A DNA stretch of 64,000 nucleotides from Pseudeuparius sepicola (taxonomy: Eukaryota > Arthropoda > Insecta > Coleoptera > Anthribidae): contig OY987305.1 in assembly GCA_963920635.1 (NCBI GenBank), forward strand, positions 24,576,876-24,640,875, given 5' to 3'. Positions 52,224 through 62,240 of the stretch are shown in pieces. Each line of letters starts with the position of its first letter. Position 1 is the first letter of the stretch. The position numbers were made by a program, and so were the translations under genes. The notes beneath the pieces are model-generated. The model made no database searches, was not told the origin of the DNA, and saw only the letters and a list, made by a program, of their open reading frames with translations.

Positions 52224-54733
52224 TTCTGGAGAAATCAGCTTGCCACACCAGGTCCATGCAATGTCAGTGCAAGCTGGATCAGTGAAGAACGCGAGATGGG
52301 CCGGAACTATAGCCAGATGCAACACGAGCAATTCACAACCGATGAGGTCTCCAATGTCATCAAGAATTCCCACAACTGGAAGGCACCAGGTCCAGATCAT
52401 CTCCAAAATTATTGGATTAAGAAGTTGTGGTGCACGCATGAACAAATAACTACCTTAATTAATGAAGTCTTGCTCGATCCTCTGAAAATGCCATTGTTTC
52501 TTACACAGGGTGCCACCTACTTGTTACCAAAAGACCAGCGGAATACGGATAACCCTGCCAAGTACCGCCCAATAACCTGCTTGCCTACGCTGTACAAGAT
52601 AATCACTTCTTGTCTTACGCAGCGAATATATGCTCACTGCGAGCGGAACAACATCATGGCAATGCAGCAGAAGGGCTGCGCGAAGGGCGCAATGGGATGC
52701 AAAGAGCAACTCATTATAGACTCTGTCATCTGCAACCAGGCTCATTCCAAGCAACGAAACCTCTACATGGCTTATGTGGACTACAAAAAAGCATTTGATT
52801 CCGTACCTCACGACTGGCTAACAGGTATCTTAAAGCTGTATAAAATAGATCATCATACAGTTTCCTTTTTAGAACACGTTATGACAACCTGGCGCACTAA
52901 GATACAACTCAGAACCGCAAGCAGCAACATCGAGACCGACACAATCAACATCCGAAGAGGGATTTTCCAAGGAGATTCACTCAGTCCACTGTGGTTCTGC
53001 ATGGCGATGAACCCTCTATCACATCAATTGAACTCTACAAAATACGGCTTCGCTATCAAAAGCAACAACGCAGAAGCGATCAAGTTGAATCACCTATTAT
53101 ATATGGATGATTTAAAACTGATGGCCGCAACAAAAAACCAACTAACGCAAATGCTTAAAATTGTAGAGGAGTTCTCCAGGGACATCGGAATGCAGTTTGG
53201 ACTGGAAAAGTGCCGCACCCTTAACATCGTCCGGGGAAAGTTCGAACAAGGCGCACACGAGATGCAGGACGGCCAGGAGATCGAAGCAATGAGCATGGGA
53301 GATACATACAAGTATCTCGGGATGAAACAAGCTCAAAGGATAGACCATCGAACAATGAAGATCGATTTAAGGAATGAATTCATCAAGAGAGTAAGACAAG
53401 TAGTGCGAACTGATCTTAACAGCAGGAATTTGTTTAAGGCCCTGAACACGTATGCGTGCTCTGTACTCAGCTATTCGTTTGGAATAGTGAATTGGACCAA
53501 CACGGACATCAACAACCTGCAGCGAAAAGTTAGGACACTACTGACAAAAGCTCATAAACATCATCCCCGTAGCGCCGTAGAAAGAACTACTCTGCCACGT
53601 CAACTAGGAGGAAGAGGATTGGCAGACCTCAGCAAGCAATTGGACCAACAAATAATAAATCTGCGTAATTATTTCCAGAGACAGGCCAACAGCTCCACAC
53701 TACATAAAGCTATATGCGGAGCAGACGTCTCAACACCGCTACGTCTGACGGAACACGAGCATCAAGATCACCACCGAACCGACAACGATACACTACAGAG
53801 GTGGTTGGAGAAGCCGCTGCACGGGAGGCATCCTGATGAGGTCAACCAGGAGCATGTCGACAAGTTAGCGTCGAACTACTGGCTGACCTCGGGGAGAATG
53901 TTCCCCGAGACGGAAGGCTTCTTACTGGCCATACAAGATCAGGTTATACCAACTCGCAACTACCTGAAATTCATTGTAGGAGATGCATCGGTAGTGGATG
54001 ACAGATGCAGATACGGGTGCCCAACTTCAGAAACAATCCAGCACATAACAGGAGGATGTCAGATGTTCGCATCAACGGAATATAAGGAACGACACGATTC
54101 GGTTGCCAAGATCTTGCACCAGGAACTGGGGGAAAAACTGCTGCTTGTGCAGGCAGAGAGGGTCCCATATTACAGCTACACACCGGAGCCTGTTCTTGAG
54201 AACAGCAACTACAAGATGTACTGGGATCGTACAGTTCTGACAGATCAACGAGTTGCCCATAACAGACCGGACCTTATAATAGTTGATAAAATTTCTAGGA
54301 AGACAACTCTAATTGATGTGGCCATCCCGAACAACAACAACCTGCGTGTGAAGCAAGTCGAGAAGATCGCGAAGTACAGAGACTTAGAAGAACGAATTAG
54401 AAGGCAATGGGAAATGGAAAACGTCAAGACGATTCCAATTATCGTGTCAACAACTGGTGTTATACCAAAAAGTTTGCTGAGAAACATCAAGGAGCTGAAT
54501 CTAACTGATAGTCTTTACAGGTCCATGCAGAAAGCGGTACTACTTGCGACAGCCCGAACCGTCAGGAAATTCATGGGGAATGCAGGATCGTCCAACAACA
54601 TCAATGTCACCTAAGGCCCGATAACATGGCAAGGGTCTCGTCCGAGCCAGATCCTTTTGGTATCCGGGATGCCCGGGATCTGAGTGAATGTTCCCCGTAG
54701 AGGGAGTGCGAATGCCTTTTGGCTAAGTCGATA
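52224..54733 (+). mobile_element. Dong-like element, copy F (5'-truncated)
   Basis: It starts at ttctggagaaatcagcttgcc, equivalent to about 46,428 of copy D, and has a normal 3' end followed by TAA at 54,734-54,751. Its RT half resembles copy D and its 3' half copy E. Confidence 0.92.
52296..54614 (+). CDS. Dong-like pol of copy F, N-terminally truncated (772 aa)
   Basis: The first in-frame ATG is 52,296 (MGRNYSQMQHEQFTTDEVSN). The frame actually extends upstream to 52,224, where the TAA repeat closes it. RT motifs (YRPITCLPTLYK, AYVDYKKAFDSVPH, GIFQGDSLSPLWF, LLYMDDLKLMAA), CCHC finger and endonuclease motif are all present and uninterrupted. The Myb-like and linker regions are missing, so target recognition is probably lost even if the protein is made. 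Confidence 0.85.
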   Translation: MGRNYSQMQHEQFTTDEVSNVIKNSHNWKAPGPDHLQNYWIKKLWCTHEQITTLINEVLLDPLKMPLFLTQGATYLLPKDQRNTDNPAKYRPITCLPTLYKIITSCLTQRIYAHCERNNIMAMQQKGCAKGAMGCKEQLIIDSVICNQAHSKQRNLYMAYVDYKKAFDSVPHDWLTGILKLYKIDHHTVSFLEHVMTTWRTKIQLRTASSNIETDTINIRRGIFQGDSLSPLWFCMAMNPLSHQLNSTKYGFAIKSNNAEAIKLNHLLYMDDLKLMAATKNQLTQMLKIVEEFSRDIGMQFGLEKCRTLNIVRGKFEQGAHEMQDGQEIEAMSMGDTYKYLGMKQAQRIDHRTMKIDLRNEFIKRVRQVVRTDLNSRNLFKALNTYACSVLSYSFGIVNWTNTDINNLQRKVRTLLTKAHKHHPRSAVERTTLPRQLGGRGLADLSKQLDQQIINLRNYFQRQANSSTLHKAICGADVSTPLRLTEHEHQDHHRTDNDTLQRWLEKPLHGRHPDEVNQEHVDKLASNYWLTSGRMFPETEGFLLAIQDQVIPTRNYLKFIVGDASVVDDRCRYGCPTSETIQHITGGCQMFASTEYKERHDSVAKILHQELGEKLLLVQAERVPYYSYTPEPVLENSNYKMYWDRTVLTDQRVAHNRPDLIIVDKISRKTTLIDVAIPNNNNLRVKQVEKIAKYRDLEERIRRQWEMENVKTIPIIVSTTGVIPKSLLRNIKELNLTDSLYRSMQKAVLLATARTVRKFMGNAGSSNNINVT

Positions 54734-54751
54734 TAATAATAATAATAATAA
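54734..54751. repeat. TAA array at the right edge of the Dong cluster
   Basis: Six TAA units after copy F, continuing into acgtttatttag. It probably formed the tail of a minus-strand element, as at 12,370-12,383. Confidence 0.8.
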
Positions 54752-55084
54752 CGTTTATTTAGAATTATACACTATTGATAATTTGAGTATAGGTAACCAC
54801 AGAAGCACGAGAGTGCTTGTTAGTGGTGTCTATTAAAAATAGTTTACTTATGAATAGATTGAATATAATGGTAGACAGACACAGCAAAATATAAATAAAA
54901 ACAAAAACAAAAACAAAAATAAAAATAAAACACTCCTATAAAAAACATGTTACAAACATCAAATTAAAATGCATAGTAGTAGACTTTGGTAGTGCGGGGT
55001 CCAATATAAAAAGTAAGAAAATATGTGAATACGAATCCAAAGTTAGTCGTCATCTTTGGTATTTTAGATTAATTAACTACTTTA
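54752..55084. other. Probable LINE 3' UTR remnant and A-rich repeat
   Basis: Directly beyond the TAA array. In minus orientation it would end in an ATT/TTA tail, as LINEs here do, so it may be a 3' UTR fragment. An (AAAAAC)n/(AAAAAT)n run lies at 54,894-54,930. No coding sequence. Confidence 0.35.
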
Positions 55085-55369
55085 GATGGACATCTTAGAG
55101 CCATACCTTGGCGTAACATTTATGATATTCGTGATATCGATGGCAAAGTTTCCTTTCTTATTAATAATCTTCTAATTTTAATGGACATTCACGCACCTCT
55201 AACAACCAAAATATTTACAAGAAAACACAAACCATGGATCACCGACAGCATAAAGGAATTAATTAGGCTAAGGAGAAAAGCACACGCAAAATACAAAACT
55301 ACAAAAACATTTCGCACTGGCAGGACTATCAAGAACTTCCATTCGCCGGGAAAAAAAAGCCTATCTTAA
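55085..55369 (+). pseudogene. LINE endonuclease-RT linker
   Basis: From 55,181 the frame reads MDIHAPLTTKIFTRKHKPWI followed by TDSIKELIRLRRKAHAKYK. (D)-x-HAP-x-x-x-x-x-...-PW-(L/I)-(T/S)-x-x-I-(K/R)-x-x-(I/M)-x-x-R-x-x-(A)-x-x-x-(Y/F)-(K) is the standard block upstream of Jockey-type RT. Before it, LRAIPWRNIYDIRDIDGKVS lies in the same frame. A frame change near 55,365 separates it from RT. Confidence 0.75.
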
Positions 55370-55376
55370 TATTTGT

Positions 55377-56738
55377 TTGCAAAAAAGGGATAGTAAGGTT
55401 TTGTGGAAAACAATAAAAAACTTAAATATAATTTCAAAAAGGAAACTGATAGAAATTCCAAACCTCATAAATCAGTTTTTTGTTAATTCTATCCCGCACG
55501 CGGGCCCAACGAATGCATTTGGGTCTTTGGATTTTTACGACATTCCTAATACAAATTACATACCTTTCAAAATAAAAAATTTAACTGACCATGATATAAT
55601 GAAATATCTCCTAATGATAAAATCTAAGGCTATTGGATGCGATGGAATCCTTATCGACTTCGTTTACCTTTGCTGTCCGTTTTTAGTACCTTTTGTTTTG
55701 CATATAGTAAACTTCTGCATCACTCATTCCGTATATCCATCTTGTTGGAAATCGGCCAGGGTGATTCCTCTTCCCAAATGTGACGGAGATCTTAGGCCAA
55801 TCAGTATTCTGCCCGTGCTGTCGAAGGTTTTGGAGTATGCTGTCAAGTTTCAACTTATAGACCATATAGAAAGTAAATCGATTCTCCCTGAAACTCAGTC
55901 GGGCTTTAGGAGTAACCATAGCTGTGCTACTGCGCTGCTCAATGTTACTGATTCAATATTTCGACAGTTGGATAACGGAAACTGCACTTTTTTGGTTTTG
56001 CTTGATTACTCCAAGGCTTTCGATAGCATAAGGCATGAAACTTTCTTCAAGATTTTACGTTACTTCAATTTTGACATAAATGCTGTGCGTTTTTTTGAGA
56101 GTTACCTATCCGGTCGAAATCAGAGAGTGGTTGTGGGAAATGATACTTCAAATGTATTAGAGAATGTCACCGGAGTTCCTCAGGGCTCCATTTTAGGTCC
56201 TATAATTTTCACTCTGTACACGTCTTGCATTTTCCAATTTTTAACTAATAATTGTAAAGTACAGAGTTACGCAGATGACACTCAATTATATTTTTCATTG
56301 CCAATAGAAAATCTACGTGAGTCAGTAGCAAAGGTGAATCAAGACCTAGAGAGGGTTCATCAAGTCTCACTTGATCACTCGCTGGTTCTCAATCCGGGGA
56401 AATGTGCGGCTTTGAATTTCTGTAATAAAAGACACAGGCAACAAATTTCCCAAGAAGTACAACTTAAAATTAATAATGTAAATATCGAATTTAAAGATCG
56501 GGCAAAAAATCTCGGACTAATTATAGATTCAAATTTAAGATTTGAGCAACATATTTATAACTACGTTCGCAAAGCTATAGTAAGGCTAAAGATTCTGTAC
56601 AGTTCAAGATCCATATTAAGTCAAAGTACCAAAAAGATTTTATGTGACTCTCTCATTCTCTCGATTTTCAACTATTGCGATACTGTAAACGGGCCTTGTA
56701 TTTCCATTTCCACTTCACAAAAAATTCAAAAATTCTAA
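55377..56738 (+). pseudogene. LINE reverse transcriptase (453-codon frame)
   Basis: The frame reads SKAIGCDGILIDFVYLCCPF, SARVIPLPKCDGDLRPISIL, LLDYSKAFDSIRHETFFKIL (motif A), VTGVPQGSILGPIIFTLYTS (motif B), VQSYADDTQLYFS (YADD at 56,268-56,279) and AKNLGLIIDSNLRFEQHI. Order is normal for Jockey/CR1-like pols. The RT core is uninterrupted; the frame is lost just past 56,700, where the C-terminal part continues in another frame. Without the endonuclease it is a dead copy. Confidence 0.9.
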
Positions 56739-57090
56739 ACTATTGTATGCGCTTTATTTTTGGAATCCGGCGACGGGATATAATTAACCATAAACTAAAG
56801 GATAGCGATTGGCTCAACATGTCAAACAGACGGCTATTACATAGTGCATTTCTGTATCATAAAATAATAATTTTTCAAAAACCGTCTTATTTCACAACCT
56901 TAACATCAGATTTCGAGGAACTTTGACACCACCTGTTCACAAAACTTCGACATACGAACGGTCCTTTACACACAGTATTTGCAAAATATATAACGCCATC
57001 AACTCCACACTGAAATCTTTGTCTGTTAATGCCTTCAAAATTCGGTTTAGGAAGCACCTAATGACTCTGCAATTCTTCGGCCCATGTTAA
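56739..57090 (+). pseudogene. LINE pol C-terminal tail
   Basis: The frame overlapping 56,675-56,926 has YCMRFIFGIRRRDIINHKLK, DWLNMSNRRLLHSAFLYHKI and a decayed continuation ending near AFKIRFRKHLMTLQFFGPC (about 57,030-57,088). W-L-x-x-x-x-R-R-x-x-(H)-x-x-x-L-x-x-K-I and a final (F)-(K/R)-x-x-(L/F)-(K/R)-x-x-L are usual for this region. Confidence 0.7.
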
Positions 57091-57299
57091 TTTTCGCGCG
57101 CTCTCTCAGTTCGGTTAAATTAAGTAAATATTTTTGTAAGTAAGTTTCATTTTAGTCGGGTTGAGTTGATCAGCTTTGTCACTTGGCAAAAGCTGGACTT
57201 TCGCCCTTTCTTTAGGTTGTTGTAGATACTCACTGTATAATTTTTTTATATATACTTATATGCATGGATATATGTTATGTACACATCTAAAGAATAAAG

Positions 57300-57316
57300 T
57301 TATTATTATTATTATT
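57300..57316. repeat. ATT array shared by two opposed LINE tails
   Basis: It closes the plus-strand LINE on the left and, read from the other side, the minus-strand LINE 3' portion that begins at 57,317. One short array serves as the 3' tail of both. Confidence 0.8.
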
Positions 57317-58023
57317 AAATCATTAAACGTTTGACTTCCTTTTGAAAACATCCATGATTTAACAGAGAATTTAAAACGTGTAAAACTTGTCATTTCTCTG
57401 ATATATGACGGTAACATATTGAAAAGTCTGGGGGCGTTATATGAATATGATCGCTGTCCTTGTATTTTTTCGGAAGTTGTAAGATACGCTGCTTTAGTTC
57501 GTGTGTTATATGCATGTTGCGTTATATTGATTTGAATTTTGCCCCTCTGGATACCTTTAAAGATATCAAGACAATATAATTGAAGCATATCTAGAAATTT
57601 ACTCTCTTCAAATAACAGATTTGTTGGTTATGTTTTCTTTCCATGATAGATCATTTTGATAAACCATTTTTGTATGGTATTTAAATTCCTTATATAGTTT
57701 ACGGATATCCCGCCCCAACTCAGTAAGCCATATGTGAGATGGGCTTGTACCAGACATATATATAAAGTTATTAATTGATTTATGTTAAGAAAAACTTTCA
57801 GGTATGAGAAATTTGGTAATAAACCTCTTATTTTATTGATTATATTTTTAATATGCACATCCCATCTCAGTTGACTGTCCAGTATTATGCCAAGGTATTT
57901 GGCTGAAGAGACCGTGGGAATTTCATAGTTTTCAATTCTTAAATTGACTAGGTTTGGTAATTTATTATTTAAAATGAAGAAAGCTTGACACAATTGACAA
58001 TTGACACAATCAGAGAAAGACAC
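57317..58023 (-). pseudogene. LINE pol, C-terminal half, minus strand
   Basis: From 58,023 the frame reads CVNCQLCQAFFILNN, SSAKYLGIILDSQLRWDVHI (post-catalytic block), LVQAHLTYGLLSWGGISVN and LNTIQKWFIKMIYHGKKT. After a shift near 57,628 it continues HAYNTRTKAAYLTTSEKIQG, SYSYNAPRLFNMLPSYIREM and SFTRFKFSVKSWM. These are the thumb-side and C-terminal blocks of CR1/Jockey-like pols. The YADD-containing part and everything upstream are missing. It is different from the two other LINEs in the window. Confidence 0.8.
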
Positions 58024-58309
58024 TTACTTTTGTGAAGAGACAGCAGGGGCAGGCGTCATCGCGGCTGGAATACCTGGTTGCTGGTTGGCCCCGCCGGCTG
58101 GTCGATCTTTTCTTTAGCACTCGTACGGACTGACTGTCGCCTTGAACCGATCGATGGTTTTAGGTAAACTTTGATTTTGTCCGAATCAGCAGTCAGCGAT
58201 TTTTATGTTAAGTTTCGATAATACCGGCGGTGCCTGAACTCAATCGAGTTCATTGAATTATTTCGTTATAATTTAATTGCTTACTTTCATTAGTGACAAT
58301 ATTAAAACT
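58024..58309. other. Junction sequence between LINE pol fragment and ORF1
   Basis: A GC-richer patch at 58,040-58,150 (ggctggttggccccgccggctgg) separates the two LINE-derived parts. No coding assignment. It marks either an internal deletion or the edge of two different elements. Confidence 0.4.
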
Positions 58310-59022
58310 CCGTAATTTCGGTACGCGGGGCACTATTGTTGAGAAATAGCTGTTGTTTGTTTACTTCCAAATCTGGGAAATGTTCTTTGTCGGTGGCTTT
58401 TAAGGCTTCTACTGTAAAATGCTCCCCGTTTACAATAAGTGTGTTTTGTGGATTTTCGCCAGGTATTGCTTTTCTTTGGCAGTTTTTAAATGCCTATTTA
58501 AAATTTTTGATTTGCTCTCTGAGTAGGAGTCAAATCATGGGCGATGCTAATTCCGCTATTTTTAAGTCTTCTGGCGTTCTTAAATATTTCTCTCTTTGAA
58601 ATCTCACTAACAAACTTCACTATCAGTGGTCTAATTTTTCCTGATTTTTTTTCGCCTATACGGTAACAGTTATCGAGATCCGTTTTATTTGGTTTTACAT
58701 CAAATACTTCAACAAAGAAATTCAACAGATTATCCTCCAAATTTTTGTTTTCCACATCGCTAAACCCAAAGATTATTATGTTTTTTCTCTTAAGTGTCTC
58801 TTCATGGAAATATATAGTAGTTTTTAGTATTTTATTTACAATTTCCAAGTTTTCAACCTTAGCTTCTAGATTCTTCACCACTTCTTTATATATCCCAAGT
58901 TCTGTTTTTATCTCTTTTACATTCTGTCTGATTTTACCATTGGAATCTTGCAATTTTTTGGTTTGCTCCGACACATTTTTTAATAATTCATGTATCTGCT
59001 GATTTGACACATTATCAACCAT
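58310..59022 (-). pseudogene. LINE ORF1-like protein (coiled coil plus RRM-like domain)
   Basis: The main frame 59,022-58,498 (174 codons) starts MVDNVSNQQIHELLKNVSEQ. A coiled coil fills about residues 5-75 (ELGIYKEVVKNLEAKVENLE). Then comes an RNA-binding type block, KNIIIFGFSDVENKNLEDNL, LDNCYRIGEKKSGKIRPLIV and ISKREIFKNARRLKNSGISI. After a stop near 58,498 the reading goes on with NTLIVNGEHFTVEALKATDK to about 58,315. ORF1 proteins of this build package LINE RNA. It may belong to the same element as the pol fragment at 57,317-58,023, with endonuclease and RT core deleted between them. Confidence 0.75.
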
Positions 59023-59929
59023 AATTTATGGTATGACCATAGTAGGCGTCCGCAATATTTTGCTCTGCGTTGATGTTATCAAGAAGTTTTTATGTGGACA
59101 CTCTTTCGATATTCCTTTTTAATAAATTGCATGCATCATAAGTTATCACTTACATTATCCATGTTGATTTGCATCGTGCAAGAACTTAACTATACACTCA
59201 GAGAAACGTTTATTGACATTAATTAAAGTTTATTTACGGTTAACAAATGGTATTTTTGGATACTGACTAACTTACGTATGATACAGTGAAAATTTAAATA
59301 TATTAATTTGGCAAAGAAAAGATTTCATTGGTTTCAATAAATAGTATACTTATCAGAAATATACATATGTTTAGAGTGAATATTCGGTACTTTTAATAAA
59401 AATAAATAAATAAGATATTAATATTAAATATGATATTAACTATCTTTCCATCAAAATTTGCATAGAACAATACTTTATGATATTCTCCTATAATATATGA
59501 TGATATTTATTATTAGGATTCTTTTTTAGCAGATAATTTTACATTATTTGTCGTAAACTTTCGTATATTACTGTTAAGGTTTATTTATTCTTGCAATATT
59601 ACTGTTTAATAAATATTAATATTGCCTTCAAATTATTATTTTTTTCTTAATAAGCAATATTTTGTTTATAAATATTCTAAAGTTAGTTCAAACTTTCTGA
59701 CATTTCCAACAAAATTTTCGAATATTGTATTCTAATAAATAATATTGTATCTACAGGGTGATTCAGTGACATGTACAGGGTGATTACACAAAATTAAGCC
59801 ACCCCTTAACTTTTTTATTTTTTAACTTACTCACAATGCCCATAACTAGATTAAGGTCTTGAAGTCGTTATTGTAACAATAGGAATGGAGATTCCAGGTA
59901 CGAATAATTATTGGTTATGTATATACTTA
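59023..59929. other. AT-rich sequence without recognised gene
   Basis: Very AT-rich. At 59,758-59,790 two phrases acagggtgatt(c/a) lie 24 bp apart, probably ends of truncated CAGGG-type elements. A candidate terminal repeat starts at 59,195 (see findings). Confidence 0.4.
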
Positions 59930-60712
59930 CCTGTGCCCGCCAAAAAGTCTGCACCATATGGGAAAAATTTTTAGTAAATAACTTATGGAAAATTTGTTTG
60001 CGGCATCAGGTTTTGCTTGCTCTAGAACCAAAATTGACATAATCAAATGTTGTGACGTAGTCTTTTTTATATGTCAAATTTGACAATAATGAAAAAAATG
60101 TCCGAAAAATGACCTTATTTAACAGAATTTCGAAAAAAGTCATAAGAAAAATATGTTTCTTTCGCAATTTTATACCACTGGGCAAGATTTCAAGAGCCCA
60201 CTACGATTTTCATATTTTGCCCTTTGCTGCCCTTTTCCGTATTTGTTAATCCATAAAAGTCGATCCTATGTAATTAAAACACTCATTGACTGAATACATA
60301 CTGCACAATACTTAGTTTACGGTCTAAATATCCTTCTTTTCCTTTTTTTTGCAAAAAAATTAAAATGAGGGGAGAAATATCTAGAAAATTTAAAATATTA
60401 TGTCCAATAATATCCAACAAAGGGCAAAATATGAAAATCGTAGTAGGCTCTTGAAATTTTGCATAGGGTTATAAAATTGCGAAATAAACATATTTTTCTC
60501 ATGACTTTTTTCGAAATTCGGTTAAATAAGCCCGTTTTCGGACATTTTTTTCATTAATGTCAAATTTGACATATAAAAGAGGCTACGTCACAACATTTGA
60601 TTATCTCAATTTTGGTTCTAGAGCAAGCAAAACCTGATTCCGCAAACAAATTTTCCGTAAGTTATTTACTAAAATTTTTTCCCATATGGTGCATATTTTT
60701 TGGCGGGCACTG
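59930..60712. mobile_element. 783 bp foldback element
   Basis: Arms of about 300 bp (59,930-60,237 and 60,412-60,712). The right end is ggcgggcactg and the left cctgtgcccgcc, with TA at 59,928-59,929 and 60,713-60,714. Shared inverted phrases include gcttgctctagaaccaaaat, aaatgttgtgacgta, tatgtcaaatttgaca and gggcaaaatatgaaaatcgt. No ORF. Same general build as the other foldbacks, but with a CAGTG rather than CAGGG end. Confidence 0.85.
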
Positions 60713-61559
60713 TATACTACCTTCAAATTTACATCAGTTTTAGGTATGTACATCACTTCTAAAAAAAAAATGATTTATACCAATTCTACTTATTATTTTT
60801 TTTAATTGTTGCAATTTTTATGATAAGTAGTGTATTTATATATACCTAGGTATATGTTTGTAAACAGAAAAATGTCTAGATTCCAAAAATGAAAAAATAT
60901 AGTGGTTGTTTTGTATAGCAAATAAAACATTTTTTTAACTCATCTCTATAGGGCTCTAATAAAAAACATTTAACAGGAATAGAAGGTACCCTACATTATC
61001 TACTAATAACTTGAAGTCCACTAGGGACTGTATACGGATTTTGAAAGACTGAAAACGTCACAGGGTTTTCATTGGGATCGAACTTTAATGGTATTTTAAA
61101 TGAAACGATATACTTACTTAACACTATATTGGCACATAGCAGTTAATCACATAACAATTTCCAGTCCGGTACTAACATCATGAGATGTGAATGTTTGACC
61201 ACTATATACAAATATCAATATGTTTGTCATAAACGTGGCAACTTCATAGAACAAATATAGAAATTTATAGGTAATTAGTGTATGGCGTCCATGTAAAATG
61301 TATTTATTAGCTATTAACTAATTTGTTCATTAAAAATATATATAACGTTTAAAGCAAACTTAAGATTTTTATATGGTTCTAATATATTAAATGCACCTGT
61401 AGGGTAACAAATTTATTGTAAGCAAACTTATTGTAGAGCTTATTTTGAAATATAAGTGCAAAACAAAAAAAAAACACAGATTTACTCCTATACATTACAT
61501 TATATGTAACCTACCTAGGTATGAAAAAATTAAAATCATATGCCTTCAACTTCAATGTC
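60713..61559. other. AT-rich sequence without recognised gene
   Basis: No coding, RNA or repeat signal that I can support. Confidence 0.45.
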
Positions 61560-62240
61560 TTTTTCTAAACTAAACAAACTGGCCTATCTCGCATATCACA
61601 AGGCACGCGGTGACGTGCGCTTTTAATGGCGATGGCATCCAAATTAGGGATGGCACCCACCATTTCCCTCCTTCTGCTTGATTGCAGTGCACGGTTGCAG
61701 ACGCGGCCCAGTAGTGTTGTCCGGTCGCTCTGCTTCCACCCCAGCAGCTGACTGCACAAGTGCACAACATATTGCTCCGCGCGATTCGTTTCTTCGCTCC
61801 TCTGGAGAAGCCACTCCGGGCAAGGCGAACCTTGGCTTCTCTTCTGATAGCGGCGTCAGAGAATCGTTGACACAGCCCATCAGGTGTACGGGCGATTACA
61901 GCTTCCACGCAACCGGTCAAATCACAGCTATAATAACACTACTCGCGTCTACGTTTTTCCGCCTTTCGGTACACATCAAAAAATAATTCCGCCGACGCCC
62001 TGACTGGACGATGCGCGAACCTTCGCTTCCGACTCTCGACCTCTCGCACTTCGCGTTTCTGCCCCGGTCTGACTGAGTTCTTCTTAGTGAGACAAACGTT
62101 CAAATTCAAAGTTATTTAGAGCTAGAACACGAAACGGCTAGGAAATGATGGACGCCGCGAAATAACTGAGACGCGTCACCCGTGGCCCGTTGGGTCATGC
62201 GCCTCACGGCAAGTGCGACTGCGCTGAAATGCCTGTACTA
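61560..62240. other. GC-rich, CpG-containing island of unknown role
   Basis: Visibly richer in G, C and CpG than the AT-rich DNA on either side. It holds overlapping open frames on both strands (for example 61,570-61,920 minus, 116 codons), but none resembles a known protein. Frames in GC-rich DNA are often accidental. A tRNA box A-like phrase, tggcccgttgggtcatgc, lies at 62,183-62,200 without a convincing box B. It could be a promoter/first exon region, a SINE-related insert, or part of an unknown element. Confidence 0.35.

Larger units (their letters stand above)
55085..57316 (+). mobile_element. Jockey-superfamily LINE, 5'-truncated, plus strand
   Basis: The coding part begins in the linker between endonuclease and RT (about 55,085), continues through RT and C-terminus (to ~57,090) and ends with a polyadenylation-like aataaa (57,292) and an ATT array. 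The ATT array is shared with the tail of an opposed LINE. Several frame changes. Confidence 0.8.

Noticed and set aside
61570..61920. 116-codon minus-strand frame in the GC-rich island
   Set aside because: Several overlapping frames are open on both strands, as expected in GC-rich DNA; none matches a known protein.
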